Shown here: positions 10,691 through 22,599 of the stretch, in pieces
How the letters are laid out: the number at the start of each line of letters is the position of its first letter
Numbering within the stretch: the first letter of the stretch is position 1
From: Epiperipatus broadwayi
Taxonomy: Eukaryota; Onychophora; Udeonychophora; Euonychophora; Peripatidae
DNA length: 64,000 bases
Direction: 5' to 3'
Assembly (NCBI GenBank): GCA_028023455.1
Contig: JAQFVV010006221.1
Span: 6,119,011 to 6,183,010, forward strand
Program-made: the position numbers and the translations under genes
Notes under the pieces: model-generated
What the model was told of the DNA's origin: nothing
Seen by the model: the letters and a program-made list of their open reading frames with translations, nothing else
The model's database searches: none

Positions 10691-12224
10691 ATATAGATTA
10701 TAGAAAAATAGATTTTTATCATTAAGACGCTAATATCTTTTTTTTTTTTTATCTGAATATTTTTTCTAATAAAATTTGCGTATTTAAAAAAAATATTTTT
10801 TTGTAATTAATATATATATCAAAGAGAAAGTGGGAAAAAAAATCTCCAATGGGAGGAAGAAATGTTTAAATAAAATGTTTTTTTGACATTTTTTTCACTT
10901 GTTTTGTAAAGAAAGAATTGGATGGAGGGTGTTTTGGTATGCTTTAAATAAACTTATTCACGCACACACTCATCCAGTATATCTTCATCATAACACAAGC
11001 ACTAATATCATCATACAAACTAACATTTTATTATCATTTGTCTTTAACTCCTAATTGGAGGAATACTGTAATTTATTAGCTAGAACTACTGAATATTAGT
11101 TACACAATTGTTTGACCTGCTTTTTCATTCATGCATGAAAATTTCTAAGAAAAATTAAAAATTCATATTTTGATTTTAAATTTTGTATTAAAATAATAAT
11201 AAAATCAACGAGTTTATTGATTTGATATTTTCACTTTCCATTACATTAATTCAAACTGAAAAGTAATAATAATAAAAAAGAAATATGGATATGGATATTA
11301 TTTAAAGTACATCTTTTCGCTGACTAAAAAAATCTTTGTATTGAATAATTTATGCATTTAGAGATCAATGAACGTATTGTTTTCTATGAGCACTTCATTT
11401 ACTACCGTATTACGTTTGATGAGTTTTAGATTGTTTCTAGAATAATTTAAAATATGATTGATGCTAGAAGAAAAAAAAGATCAGTTAATAATATTAAAAG
11501 TTTTAAAATAAATTCATCTGGAGCAGATGATCAAATTAGTTAGCACTGAGAGACGTTTGAAAAATTCAATGTTTTGCTAAAGAATGCATGACTCATGTTA
11601 GGATGTTAGTTTAGAAGTTTGCTATCTTTTTTTAATTTGCGAAGTTGGTAAACAACAAAAAATAATAACAAAAGAATTGCAGAAAGAAAATATATTCACT
11701 GAATTTCTTTTTTGGAAAAATTGACAATTTATTTGTTACGTTTATAAAATGGAACAAATAAAAATCACATGCTTGAAAAATTAGTAATTTTTATTGTGAG
11801 AAGACTACGACTATAGAGAAATTGATAGATCGCAGACAGGAATTGAAAAATTTATATTAGTTTTTATATTTATATAAAGAACTATTTTTCAAAGTATCTA
11901 AATCCATTTTTTTGTTGTAAACTCGTTTTTTATAGCAAAGTGTTAAAACAATGGTATCCGAGATAACAGACTCCCTCATACCTATTGTTTGTTGGTAGTA
12001 TCATATTTTTTAGCAGTAATTAATATATAAATATATGCACAAGTTTACTTATATATAGTCAAACTAATATCCTAGATATATAAAAAATGCATAATTGAAA
12101 TGATTTGACACCTTGTGAATTCGGAAATAAAACTTTACAAATGTTTGATCAAAGAAATACTTTTGAGAAAGGATATTATTTATAAATTATATAAGTAAAA
12201 GGAAATAATAAAACAATTTTCTAT
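10691..12224. other. AT-rich stretch without recognised genes
   Basis: Contains homopolymer A/T runs and one A-rich (ACAC) patch near 10960. No repeat family from elsewhere in the window and no protein-coding signal was recognised. Confidence 0.6.
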
Positions 12225-12330
12225 TCTGGAGGTGATATGACGTTTAAGCACTAGAAAGTATAGCTTGGATTCGATTCTAGGAACGTTTACTTTTCGAGTC
12301 TACAACTCTTATTACTGTGCTTTATAAATC
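12225..12330 (+). repeat. Possible old tRNA-like SINE
   Basis: GGAGGTGATATGACGTTTA followed about 35 bases later by GGATTCGATTCTAGG resembles the A-box and B-box spacing of a tRNA-derived SINE. No tail or TSD could be fixed, so this is weak. Confidence 0.25.
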
Positions 12331-12339
12331 GAGCCCACA

Positions 12340-13450
12340 ATTCTGCAAGTCATAGAATTAAAAGGTTTTCATAATTTAGTAAATTGATCATAAACATTAA
12401 TTCTTATTAAGCTCATGGTCAGCACATAAATACATATGAGGCGCATAGTATTAGGGTTAAAGTCTTATATTTATTTAAATTAATCATAGTAAATTACTCC
12501 ATATTTGTAGTTAATATCCAACTTGTAGCATCAATATTTATGCTTTTTTGTGGGGTGAAAATCTTTTCAATCTTTAATAACTAGTCAATTGCCCTTTCAA
12601 TATTGTATCCTACTCATGGTGAAGTTAATCTAGTGCTCATTATACATATAGATGTTTTTTCTTATATATTTCAATGCACGAATGCTCACCTACTTATGGT
12701 GCTATCTGCATGGATAGTAAATAATGCCTCTGTTTCTTCTTTTTTCTTTTTTTTTACAATCACTCTCAGGGCAAAGTACTTTCACTTTTGAAGGTCAAAG
12801 CAATAATCATTTTAATCTATGTTTAAAAATAAATAAATTTATATTTGTGTCGGATTTTTTAAAACTATTATTTAGATATAAAATAATTCAGGGTATGCTG
12901 CAATTTATTATAATAAATCTTAAGGCAATATAGCAATGAAAATGAAGAGTACAAAATCCTATATAGTTAAAATTATTTGCACAGAACATGAAAATAGAAA
13001 AAGAGAAACAAAGAGATATTGTTTATTTCTAATACAGATAATGCTATTGTTAATCAAACAAGTAGCATGGCACACATAACATACACTGACAAACATCTCT
13101 ATCTTGTAGATAATAATAACAAATTGGTGTCACCAGAACATGATGCCCAGTTTCCAAAATTGTTTTGACTAGTTATTAGATATTGAAAATTTATTTGTTT
13201 CACAGTTGAAGTGTAAACATTAATGCTAAAAGCTTTAATATAGGATATTAAGTTAATTAACATAAATAAGAAAGAAAAATGAAAATATGAATAATACACA
13301 AATTTATTTCTTTTGTAAAAATTAAAAGTTACAAATAATAATAATTATTATTATTATTAATAAACAAATAAACAGCAAGAAAAAAAATATGAAAATAATT
13401 TTACAAAATAATTTCTTAATATTTGATTGAAGTATAATTTATATACTTAG
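12340..13450. other. AT-rich stretch without recognised genes
   Basis: Nothing supportable apart from small ATT/AAT microsatellite patches near 13336-13360. The frames near 12603-12933 have no family features. Confidence 0.55.
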
Positions 13451-13500
13451 GAGTTTTAGATGTAATTATATAAGAGATTTGAATACAGACTTCCAAGCTT
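13450..13500 (-). repeat. Short family B fragment
   Basis: Minus strand GGAAGTCTGTATTCAAATC followed by TCTTATATAATTA matches the 3' tRNA-like end of family B seen near 20940-20975 (AAGTCTGAGTTCGAATCC then CTTATATTATA). Confidence 0.4.
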
Positions 13501-13614
13501 ACTTTAGCTATTTTCAAAAAAGTAAAAGATTATGGTGCAATGTTGAAATCCTATAGGATTGAGGAGTAGCATTTGATTTTTCCAATTTAGCACCACTTCA
13601 GAAAGATAGATTTT

Positions 13615-14190
13615 AAGCCAATAAACATCATATGATCCCTATTTCTTATGCTTGATTATAACTGTTATTAAAACAGGCAAAACTCTCTGTACGTATAAAC
13701 TCTCTGTACGTATAGAGAGTTTTGCCTGTTTTAATAACAGTTATAAGCAAGCATAAGAAATGGTGTTCATGTGATGTTTATTGACTTAAAACTAATCCTG
13801 CCTAATAGGATAATGGTGGCTATGGTTATTAAAGAACCAAAGTCACCAAAATGTATAAGTACTGAACTGAGTTCAGACCTATATGACTATATAACCTAAT
13901 GAGCTTGGATTGAAAATACTATAGTGTTTTCAATTTAAAACTCGTAGTTTTGTAGTTAAGTAGAGATAAAAGGTGGCTGCTGGAGGGTTGCATTAGATCC
14001 TAAGATCTAGTTGCAGTGCTCTCAGATCCAAGGCTCCTCACTGATGAAGGCCACACACCAGAAACCAGGCCGGGGGTATTGGATGAGTAGACACTAGATG
14101 GGGATTTTATGCACAAGCCTTCTGGCATTCATTGATTACTCTGGCTTGCACTGACAGTATGTATAGAGAGTTTTGCCTGTTTTAAAGATA
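13615..14190 (+). mobile_element. Family C repeat with near-perfect terminal palindrome
   Basis: Left end ATAAACATCATATGATCC; then 13658-13720 is a near-perfect palindrome made of two facing copies of the family end (GTTATTAAAACAGGCAAAAC and its complement). A full unit follows: AGTCACCAAAATGTATAAG, TCAGACCTATATGACTATA, AGATAAAAGGTGGCTGCTGG, AGATCCAAGGCTCCTCA, the ribozyme-like segment at 14035-14076 (CTGATGA at 14041-14047, GAAAC at 14061-14065, cleavage triplet decayed from GTC to GGC), and a terminal GAGAGTTTTGCCTGTTTTAA. No protein is encoded. This copy is structurally complete but its ribozyme core is damaged. Confidence 0.65.
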
Positions 14191-15500
14191 GATTTTGTTA
14201 GTTTGTAGAATTGGTGTTTTTTATAGCTATTAATTATTGTTCAGTGAAATTGCTAAAGTTATTTTAAAACCGCTTGTAGTATTATTTTGAGAAAAACACA
14301 CACACAAAGTGATTGCTTTAACTTTTGTTTGTAAAAAAAATAACTATCCCTAACCCCGGACCCTTTATAGATAAGAAATCCCCGTTTGTCTTTTGCAATA
14401 ACTTTATAAAAAAAAAAACAACAAATATCAATTTACAATATTCATCTGTCTAAGCAGACAAAAAATCTAGTGGACGCGTGACCTAAGTGATTACGTCATA
14501 GGATTACAACATTCCACTATAACTATTTTTTAAAAAAAGAAATTACTATGTACGACTCATTTCATATTTTTACCTTGATGTTTATTTAATTACTTTGTAT
14601 AACTAAATTCATATTTTTTCTTTCTTGCTATTTGTAATCTTTTTATTTTTAAAAAAGAAATTTTTTCTTCTTGTTATTTGTAACTTTTATTTTTAAATTC
14701 GTTTTTTTTTTTTGTTCTTGTTTGTTTAATTAAATTATTAAATTTCTAATTTTTTCAGTCATTTGTCAATTGTAATATCATTTATGAAAAACGTGCACAT
14801 AACGTATTTTATTTAATTTTGTTTACATAATACACATTTCTTTATTTTATTTGTTAAAAAAAAATCGATTACTTATGTACCATTTATCGCTTGGTGTTTT
14901 CAGTAGTGATCGATAGCTCTCTTAAGTGTTAATAACTGTGCCTAAGAATTTACTAAATGGTCACCAAAATAAATCAGTCAATTTAAAATGTATATTTATT
15001 AAAAACTGATACAATACTTATAAAACTATATGATTATATTTCATTAAAACTATTTTTTTAATTGTTTGATATGTCCAGAAGGATACAGATGCAAGTGCCC
15101 TTTCACCACTCTTGGATAATGAATCATATAAGTGTCGTCATATATGAAAACAAAATATCTTCCAAAGTAATATCTTAAAATCTGCATTAACCCCCATAAC
15201 TCTCATTACATCATTTTATTTTAAAGTCATTTACAAAAGAATAATTATTCTGTTCTGATGGTAATGTCGTCCAGATGCCAGGACTACTTTCTGACCATTG
15301 GCCCACATCAGCAAAAGTCTTCAAATATGTCAAATCATTAGCTTAAGTAGCAAAATGGAAGATAGGTTCTTGATGGATATTTGTAATTTTCTTCTCTTTG
15401 CCAATAAAGATCATTAGCCACATACTTTTTTGGGAATCTGACTGGCTCTGCCATTTGATGTCCATTGATTACGTATGTTCATATAAATGCAGGTGATAAT
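14191..15500. other. AT-rich stretch without recognised genes
   Basis: A slightly GC-richer patch (CCCTAACCCCGGACCC near 14350) and GTGACCTAAGTGATTACGTC near 14480 were seen but not assigned. Part of 15050-15500 could be the untranslated or ORF1 region of the decayed LINE that follows; no reading frame supports it. Confidence 0.45.
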
Positions 15501-17160
15501 TTATCATTTTTATATAGATGACTGTAGAAGAAAGTAGTGTTATATGGGTTACTACTGACAATATCTATAATGCATATAACCAAATAATTGTTCATCACAA
15601 TATTGATGTAATTGTACTTTATAAAACCCATTGTTCATCCAAAAATACATATCTTCTTAAAATTACTGGATTTTCATTGATTATTGTAGACATTGTACAA
15701 TTGACTACTTTTGTTTCAAACCATCTTGAAAACAAAAACTTCCATTGGAAATAGTTCAAATGATGAAACCCTCCTAATTCAAATTGGCTGTATCTTCCTT
15801 TTTTACAATCTATCTTCACCTTCTGTATTATAATAATCCTTGGAGATATATAAATGAGTATCAAGCATATTGTCAATTTTTAGAATAGTAGGATTTATAA
15901 ACAGCATGTGCTTATTTTACAATGCCAAGCAAGGAGGTAATTCCATTTGGGCAAGAATAGTCAACATAAATAAAGTCTACTCACTATTGGAATTGCTTTC
16001 CTATCATTGAAAGTTGTCCTATTTCGAAATGAAATTTAAGGAAAACTCATTGGAGTTAATATACAGGATATTTTAAAAATAATAGAAATAGAATCTCTCC
16101 AATTCTTTCTTGTTATGATAAGTTTAATAATGATGGCTACCAGATAATCCATTCATTGTGAATATCAAACACAATTCATTCTGGGTTGGACCAAAACTAA
16201 CAATTATCTTTTCTAGCTAGTTTTTATCTACTAAAGATCCAGAAATTGCTGACAAACTTATAAAATCACTTGATGATGTCAGAAAAGAAAACTGGAGACA
16301 TAATGGGGAAGCAAAATTTTATACGATCTAACTGTAAGGCCTGATCACTGTTATGAAAGCTTGGCGGATGTAAAACTATGTCTAAAATGATGACTATTGT
16401 TTTTGCAATCAGGTTGACAATCTTATATGTCAGACTTTTAAACCCAAAGTGATAGAAATGAGAAAATGTATTATTGGAGCAAAATTGTAAGCTTTTCTTT
16501 CATAATGTTCCATTAACATCAATATGATAAATCACATAGATGTTGGTGAAATTGCATGTGCTTCAGTTTGTATTGAATCAAGAAAGATCCCTGAAGCAGA
16601 TAGTATATTTGAAGAGTTCCTAAAAGTATTTAGAACCTAAAGTGAAAACAAGATCAGTAAAACTATTTAATAAGGTATTTCCAAAAATTTGGCACAAAAG
16701 TAAAATTTTAGCAGTCTTAAAACCAAATAAACTTAGCAATGACTTAAAAAATTATTCTTCAGTATTATTATTATTATGTGTTTTTCCTACAAGCTTTTTG
16801 AAAAAACTATAATAACAAAAGTTTTTCTAACAGTTGAAAGCCATCTACTTATAGAACAGGCTAACAAATATTGTCTTTAACAACTCATATTGAAAAAGCT
16901 TTGAAAATAAACTAAAAACATGTTCAACCTTTATTGAGCTAACCTTAGCTTAGGATTCTATTTGAAAAAAAGATTTTTAAAAGTTTCTAACATTCTTAAA
17001 TTCAAAAAACCCATTAAGCAGCAATGGCTGTAGCCTATACATATTACTGGTATACATTTTCAAATGTCTGAATTTTATATACATTTTTTGAATGATGTCC
17101 ACTCAGTAACTTCCTAGTTATGTCTATTTTGCAAAAATAAAATTAATTTAAATTTGGCTC
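15500..17160 (+). pseudogene. Heavily decayed LINE: endonuclease and reverse transcriptase remnants
   Basis: A frame at 15518-15754 contains HHNIDVIVLYKTHCSS, matching the AP-endonuclease motif usually written DxIxLQETH. The glutamine-glutamate pair is changed to YK, so the metal-binding glutamate is lost. Downstream fragments in shifting frames fit the same polyprotein: SLDDVRKENWR (about 16270), KVFPKIWHKSKILAVLKPNK (about 16675-16735), YKLFEKTIITKVF and TVESHLLIEQANKY (about 16790-16870), and FIELTLAYDSIWKK-like codons (about 16930-16965; the tyrosine codon is now a stop) at the first RT aspartate motif. This order is that of a Jockey/CR1-like non-LTR polymerase. It differs from the LINE at 3450-8680 and is much older. 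Confidence 0.7.
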
Positions 17161-17446
17161 AAGTAGTATAAATTTTATGCTCCCCCCCCCCAGATTTAGC
17201 AGTATCTCATACTGCTTGTAATTTAAATGGAAGTAAATTTTCTTCATCTTTTGCAAATGATCACTATTTTTTTAATACTTTTTAAAGATAAATATTATAA
17301 TACTTATTAACTATATAGAAGGCAGTCAACCCTCCTCACTAGTGCTGTTAAACAGTAGTGCAAATTGAAGTAAAAAACATATAATATCAGTAATTAAGTA
17401 TCTATGTTTATTACTATCATTTCCCACTATTGTTCAGTTTTAACTT

Positions 17447-18145
17447 ACCATATTTTCTGGCATATAGGTTCAATTTACCTCCCTCAAAATATGTGTAAAA
17501 TATGGGGTGCATCTTATGTGTCAATAATCAAAATTGGGTTATATCAATATACATATATAAGTATTTTATTGCATTTTGTCTTTTTGTGAAATAAAAAAAT
17601 ATTTACAAGGTTGTGGGTTTGCGTCCCAGCCGAAAAAAAAATATATATATTTACAAATATACATGTATATAAGCATATCTGTAAGCTATATATATATATA
17701 GCTGCACAACATAATTATAGTAATATTTATACTTTGATAATCATATCAATGTCAAAGTAAAACATTCAAAATAACTTATATATTCTCATAATTTTTAAAA
17801 AAATATTTCAAAATTAAATGGTTAAAATATATATAAAAAAAGTTATCTCAAAAATATAAATTTATTCACAAAGTAAATAACATACTGTTAAGAAAGTAAA
17901 CAATCTTCAAAATGTTTAGTTCTGGAGATGAATTTCAGGGTTTTGAGGATAAAGATTAAAAGATACCTAACTACAGTATTCACTAGTTACATTTTTTGTA
18001 GAAGTGAATAACTATAAAATTAGTTTAGTAAATCATTATGGAAATTCATGAAAAAATGTAGAAATTTTTTTTTAAAAAAAATATCAATAAAAAAATAGGT
18101 GCATCTTATATGCTGCTGTGTCCTATACAGTGGTAAATATGGTAA
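17447..18145. mobile_element. Putative TIR element of about 700 bp
   Basis: Left end TACCATATTTTCTGGCATAT, right end ending in GTGGTAAATATGGTA; the two are inverted matches, and GGTGCATCTTAT recurs just inside each end (about 17498 and 18100). This arrangement resembles the widespread non-autonomous DNA elements whose ends read ACC(G/A)TATTTT...GTATAAGACGCACC. No transposase frame is visible. A 38-bp SINE end sits inside it. Confidence 0.4.
17609..17646 (+). mobile_element. Severely 5'-truncated SINE (38 bp)
   Basis: GGTTGTGGGTTTGCGTCCCA followed by GCCG, an A run and TA repeats matches the 3' end of the tRNA-like SINE at 43038. ATATTTACAA precedes it (17599-17608) and follows it (17647-17656), giving a 10-bp target-site duplication. 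Confidence 0.55.
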
Positions 18146-18754
18146 ATTATATCTATTTGGCAGTGTGACTTGTTTAAAATTTTTATAAATTTTGCAATGA
18201 TATTGATAAAAACAGTACAAATTATGGATATAGTTATTAGTTTTAAATTTCATATAGGATATAATTTAGTCATTGATAAAATAAATATAAATTAATTTGT
18301 TTGTAGGTTATTTTTGGTTTAATATACAATTTTTATTTTAGATCAAAATTGCATGATAATCATTTGAATTTGCATGAAAATCTTGTCTCTAGTTAAATTT
18401 AATGTTACTATTCTTGATTATTGGTACATCTTTTAGACAAAAGATATATGGTATATGTTTTAGACAAAAATTATATAATCATTCACTGATCCAAAAATAA
18501 AAATTAAATCTGGTTGTTTGTCTCTCTTATTATCAGTTTTCTCAGTCAGGAAATCATCTATGAACCTTTTATTTATCAATCAAACCACTAGGACACTTCA
18601 AAATATAATGCTTTTATAAGTGATAGATAATTAGTCCTCAGCAAAGGACATAGACATCTCTAACATTCCATAATAAAGAGCCAGTGAATTACAAAGCATT
18701 CCTAGCTAGTCTTGCCAAAGTTTTGAGTGACTTTCTATTTTTATTGTATAAACC

Positions 18755-18800
18755 ACTAAACATCACATGATCACTATTTATTTATTTTTATTGTAACCTA
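18755..18800 (+). repeat. Fragment of a family C end
   Basis: ACTAAACATCACATGATCAC matches the family C terminus (compare 29615 and 37742), after which similarity is lost. Confidence 0.35.
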
Positions 18801-19884
18801 TAACAAAGGTTATTTAGATACTCATTATAGTGGATGGTTAAATAGACTGGCTATGGTCTGTGTACCAGAGAGATAAATACTAAGTTTGAAGGGGAAACCT
18901 TTTAAACTTACCTGACTAGAATTCAAACCTATTTTATAGGGCATAGCTTTATCGAAAGCCTATTAAATTCATTAATCATAAACTGTCACGATCCAGAATC
19001 ATTAGGATATAATATCCTGAAAGAAAAGAGTATGTTTAATTCGTAATCAGAATTATGCCTATAGCTAATAAATTCAATTTTGCTACTTTTATTTTTTTAT
19101 TAGTTCTCCTAAAGATCTTTATTAAGGTCTTTTTTAAAACAATCAGTTGATTCTTGGAGTTTGTATACATACATACAGACATCACCCATTTTCATTTATA
19201 AAGAAAAATCGACAATTGATGATAGATTGGCTTGATCAGATTTAGATTCATTAATTATAAATATCTTCAGCTTCTTTTCAAAGAATAAATCTGATATAAG
19301 TTTACTGAAGGGTGTAAGTCTCTTAAGTTGATAAAGATGAGATTGTTAATTGTAAGGGTTTAGTTTTAATTCTGCTGTTTGCTAGTTTCAAGTTTAAAGA
19401 TTGATGAACTTTTCTTACTCTGTCATGCTAGAGTAATCTTGATATCTGTTTATCATCGCCAGCAGTCAGACATTTATCACAGATGGACATTTTGAAAATT
19501 GATCTTCCTCAATAACATAGTTGACTACAATTGTATATATCGTTTACAAATAGCATAATTTTAAAAATATGTACACATTATATTTAAAAACAATTTAAAA
19601 ATTGTCTTTCTAAACTTATTCCTTATTATTATTTATGTAGTCTATATAATATATGTATATGTTAAATTGTAGCCCCATTTTACATATTAGTTCTAAGTCT
19701 TTTAACTATAGTGTATTATGAACAAATTATCATTAGTAGATATCATACATTTAAGAATGTTGATGTATAATTTGTTTGTCTCTTCATTGTCTTAAAATAG
19801 GATGCTAGTATATGTTTTTTTTCTTTATTCAGTTTAAATATTTTTATTAAAATTATCTATATATTTGCGAATATCTACATGCTA
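18801..19884. other. AT-rich stretch without recognised genes
   Basis: No supportable feature. Low-complexity AT runs only. Confidence 0.55.
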
Positions 19885-20025
19885 GACCTAGAAAGCAATC
19901 ACGTGTGAGATGGATGGATGAATGAATGAAGTAAGGAAATGTGCTTGAGGTAATGTGGAGATGAAAGGCTGGAGGAAATGGGTGAGACCTTCATCCAGCC
20001 GCAGATAAAATGATGATGATGATAG
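19885..20025 (+). pseudogene. RTE-type LINE 3' end
   Basis: AGACCTAGAAAGCAATCACG starts a segment reading RPRKQSRVRWMDE, the usual 'RPRGRPKMRWVDE' stretch of RTE polyproteins, followed by an equivalent of VRKCA...MWR.KGWRKWVRPSS. It ends in GATGATGATGAT, the characteristic tail. Only the last roughly 140 bp of the element are present, a typical 5' truncation. Confidence 0.65.
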
Positions 20026-20029
20026 GTTC

Positions 20030-20915
20030 TATGTTATTTTCAAAGTCTTGTAGTTGTTGTTATTTTCAAATATTGATAAATGTAAGAAATTGTTTTACTA
20101 TTCAATTTAAATCACAATTAATCCATGACATATTCTTTATTTTGTCCTTAAACAAATATTTATCAAACTTTTGGGTACAAAGATATGTTATATAATTGAA
20201 TACAAGAACAATGGTTTAAGTAAAATATACTATGAAAATAATACTCTCTTTTTATTACAACTTTTAATATTTATATGAATGGTATTCTGACTATTCATGA
20301 AAATTTCAGTATAGTATATGGAAATAATTTATGATTGCTTTTTTATAAATAGTTTGAAAGAATATATTGCTGTTAAGATGACTGTAATAGATTGTTAGCG
20401 ATATATCCTACAACTGTAATGCTTAATATAGATATTAGTTATAAATTATTAAGGGGGAAAAAGGTAGTAAAAATCTAACAAAATAAAAAACAAAAAGATT
20501 AATCTATATATACATATCTTTCAAATAACTTTATTAAAAAAAATACACACACTTATTTTTTAAAAAAAAACTTGCATACATTGATTACATTATAAATCAA
20601 ATTTGGAATGAAAGACATTAAGACGGTTAATTTACATGATGGAAATAGAATTTACAAACATTAAGGTGAGAGAAAAAAAATCTCTTTATGAATGATTATT
20701 AAAGAAAAAGATAAAACAAGTATAGATTCCAATAAAAGATAAGAAGCCAAAATTAATAGATAAAAAGAGTAACATCTTTCTAAACCCCAGTAGATTTTCC
20801 AACTTTTTATTACTAATGTCTAGAAACATTATAACTCAAGTACTTGTATTGTAATATTAAATGTATTTTAATGGCAAATATTACTGTAATTATTTAAATT
20901 AACACACTGTACAGG
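20030..20915. other. AT-rich stretch without recognised genes
   Basis: No repeat family or coding signal recognised. Confidence 0.55.
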
Positions 20916-20919
20916 CTTA

Positions 20920-21216
20920 CACACCTGCACATATATAATATAATATAAGGGATTCGAACTCAGACTTTCACACAACCCTCAACTCTCCATGCCATCTCAT
21001 ATTTCTGACCCACCTTATCACACACATGTTGAAAAGATAAATAATCACCAATATATGTATTTCATGCTAAATCAGCAATCATCAGTTGGTCCAGATTACT
21101 ATCCTTACACATATATACAATCGATGCTCAGATTTATATTAAGATAATCAATCTTCATACTTTAATGGGCAGGCTTCAAACTACTCCAACCCACAACTTG
21201 GGTCTTTGAACATTCC
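20920..21216 (-). mobile_element. Family B repeat, minus copy, with intact ribozyme-like core
   Basis: On the minus strand this runs from a GTTGTGGGTTGGAGTAG block to GAAAGTCTGAGTTCGAATCC, the latter a good match to a tRNA B box with GGCATGGAGAG upstream as a possible A box. The minus-strand segment 21090-21047 has ACCAA, CTGATGA, a TTGCT/AGCA-type hairpin, GAAA, a short AT palindrome and TTGGT; ACCAA and TTGGT are perfectly complementary. It abuts an inverted second copy. Confidence 0.65.
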
Positions 21217-21217
21217 A

Positions 21218-21497
21218 TCATCAGATTTTCTATGAAATGGATGGCTGAAGAGTTGTGGGTTGGAGTAGTTTGAACCATGTCTATTAAAGTATGTAGATTG
21301 GCTATCTTAATATAAAGTTTAGCACTGATTGTATATATGTGTGAGGATAGTAATCTGGATCAACTGATGATTGCTGGTTTAGCATGAAATACGTATATTG
21401 GTGATTATTTATCTTTTCAACATGTGTACGATCAGGTGGGTCAGCAGTATGAGATGGCATGGAGAGTTGAGGGTTGTGTGAAAGTCTGAGTTTGTAA
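21218..21497 (+). mobile_element. Family B repeat, plus copy forming an inverted pair
   Basis: Head-to-head with the preceding copy: CTTCAAACTACTCCAACCCA (about 21174) and TGGGTTGGAGTAGTTTGAA (about 21254) are inverted matches. The ribozyme-like segment is 21359-21402: ATCAA, CTGATGA, hairpin TTGCT...AGCAT, GAAA, TACGTATA, TTGGT. Stem III can be ATAC/GTAT, a perfect palindrome. The repeat ends at the tRNA-like part, GTGTGAAAGTCTGAG. Confidence 0.65.
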
Positions 21498-21528
21498 TTA
21501 TTTAACTAATGCATATTATTAAAGTATA

Positions 21529-22090
21529 TTTATGTTCACTTTATAAACATGAACAAGAAAAGGTATAATTATAGTAAATATATTATTTGCTAAGCATGAT
21601 TTTGACTAACTCATAAGATTCATAGTGCTCAACTGTTGCAGTTGAGTACTATAAATATGCTGAATTAGTTGAAGGCATACTTAGTGAATAATATACTTAA
21701 TACAATTATACCTTTTCTTGTTTCACTTAAATGCTGTCTAAAGTGTGCTCAGTGAATAATATTCTTAATACAATTATACCTTTTCTTGTTTAAGTTGAGC
21801 ACTGTCTAAAGTGTGCTCAGTGAATAATATACTTAATACAATTATACCTTTTCTTGTTTCAGTTGAGTGCTTTGCCTTGTAAAGTGTGCTCAGTGAATAA
21901 TATTCTTAATATAATTATACCTTGTCTTGTTTCAGTTGAATGCTTTCTAAAATGTGCTCAGTGAATAATATTCTTAATACAACTATACCTTTTCTTGTTT
22001 CAGTTGAGTGCTGCCTAAAGCGTGTTCAGCAAATAATATAATACTATTATACCTTTTCTTGTTTCATGGTTGTAATGTGAACATAAGTAT
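21529..22090. mobile_element. TIR element carrying a 68-bp minisatellite (about 5.5 units)
   Basis: Left end TATGTTCACTTTATAAACAT with AACAAGAAAAGGTATAAT, right end ATTATACCTTTTCTTGTTTC with TTGTAATGTGAACATA, inverted. Between them the phrase GTGAATAATAT(A/T)CTTAATAC recurs at 21684, 21752, 21820, 21893, 21961 and, diverged, 22029. Spacings are 68, 68, 73, 68 and 68. Each unit also contains ACCTTTTCTTGTTTCAGTTG and a GTGTGCTCA joint, so the terminal sequence itself has been amplified. No protein. Confidence 0.7.
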
Positions 22091-22599
22091 TGCAGTTTAT
22101 GCAAGAAAAGAATTCTTTAATTTTTTAGAATTAAAGCATGTTTAATAATAATAATCAATAAATATATAATCCTGAATATTATAATAAAGGTTTGTTTTTA
22201 CTATCTGTAAAGTATATTTATAAATAAAAATAAGCAAAAGTATATTCAGTTATTAAATTTCTCTTTCTTGCTGAGATGTTATATTAGTAAACAATACATA
22301 AAAACAATATAACTTCTCCAAATATACTTAATAAATAAATGAATAAATAAATCATAGTAAGCTTTAAGTTTTTTTCTTTCTTTTTTTTTAAAAAAAACCC
22401 ATTAAATAATAAATAAAACTCTCACAGATCTTCTGCATTTAATGATCATGAATTTAAATGTAGTAGACAGATTGTGTTTGATTTGGATAATAGAAGAAAA
22501 GAATTATAAAAAAAAAAGATAAAAGATATTTTTATTAACATAGTAAGTAATTTGCTTCATAGATAAACTTATCAAAATATAGGGGCTTACATTTAAAAA

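Noticed and set aside
21529-22090. CRISPR-like regular repeats
   Set aside because: Units are contiguous 68-bp tandem repeats without unique spacers, in a eukaryotic TIR element.
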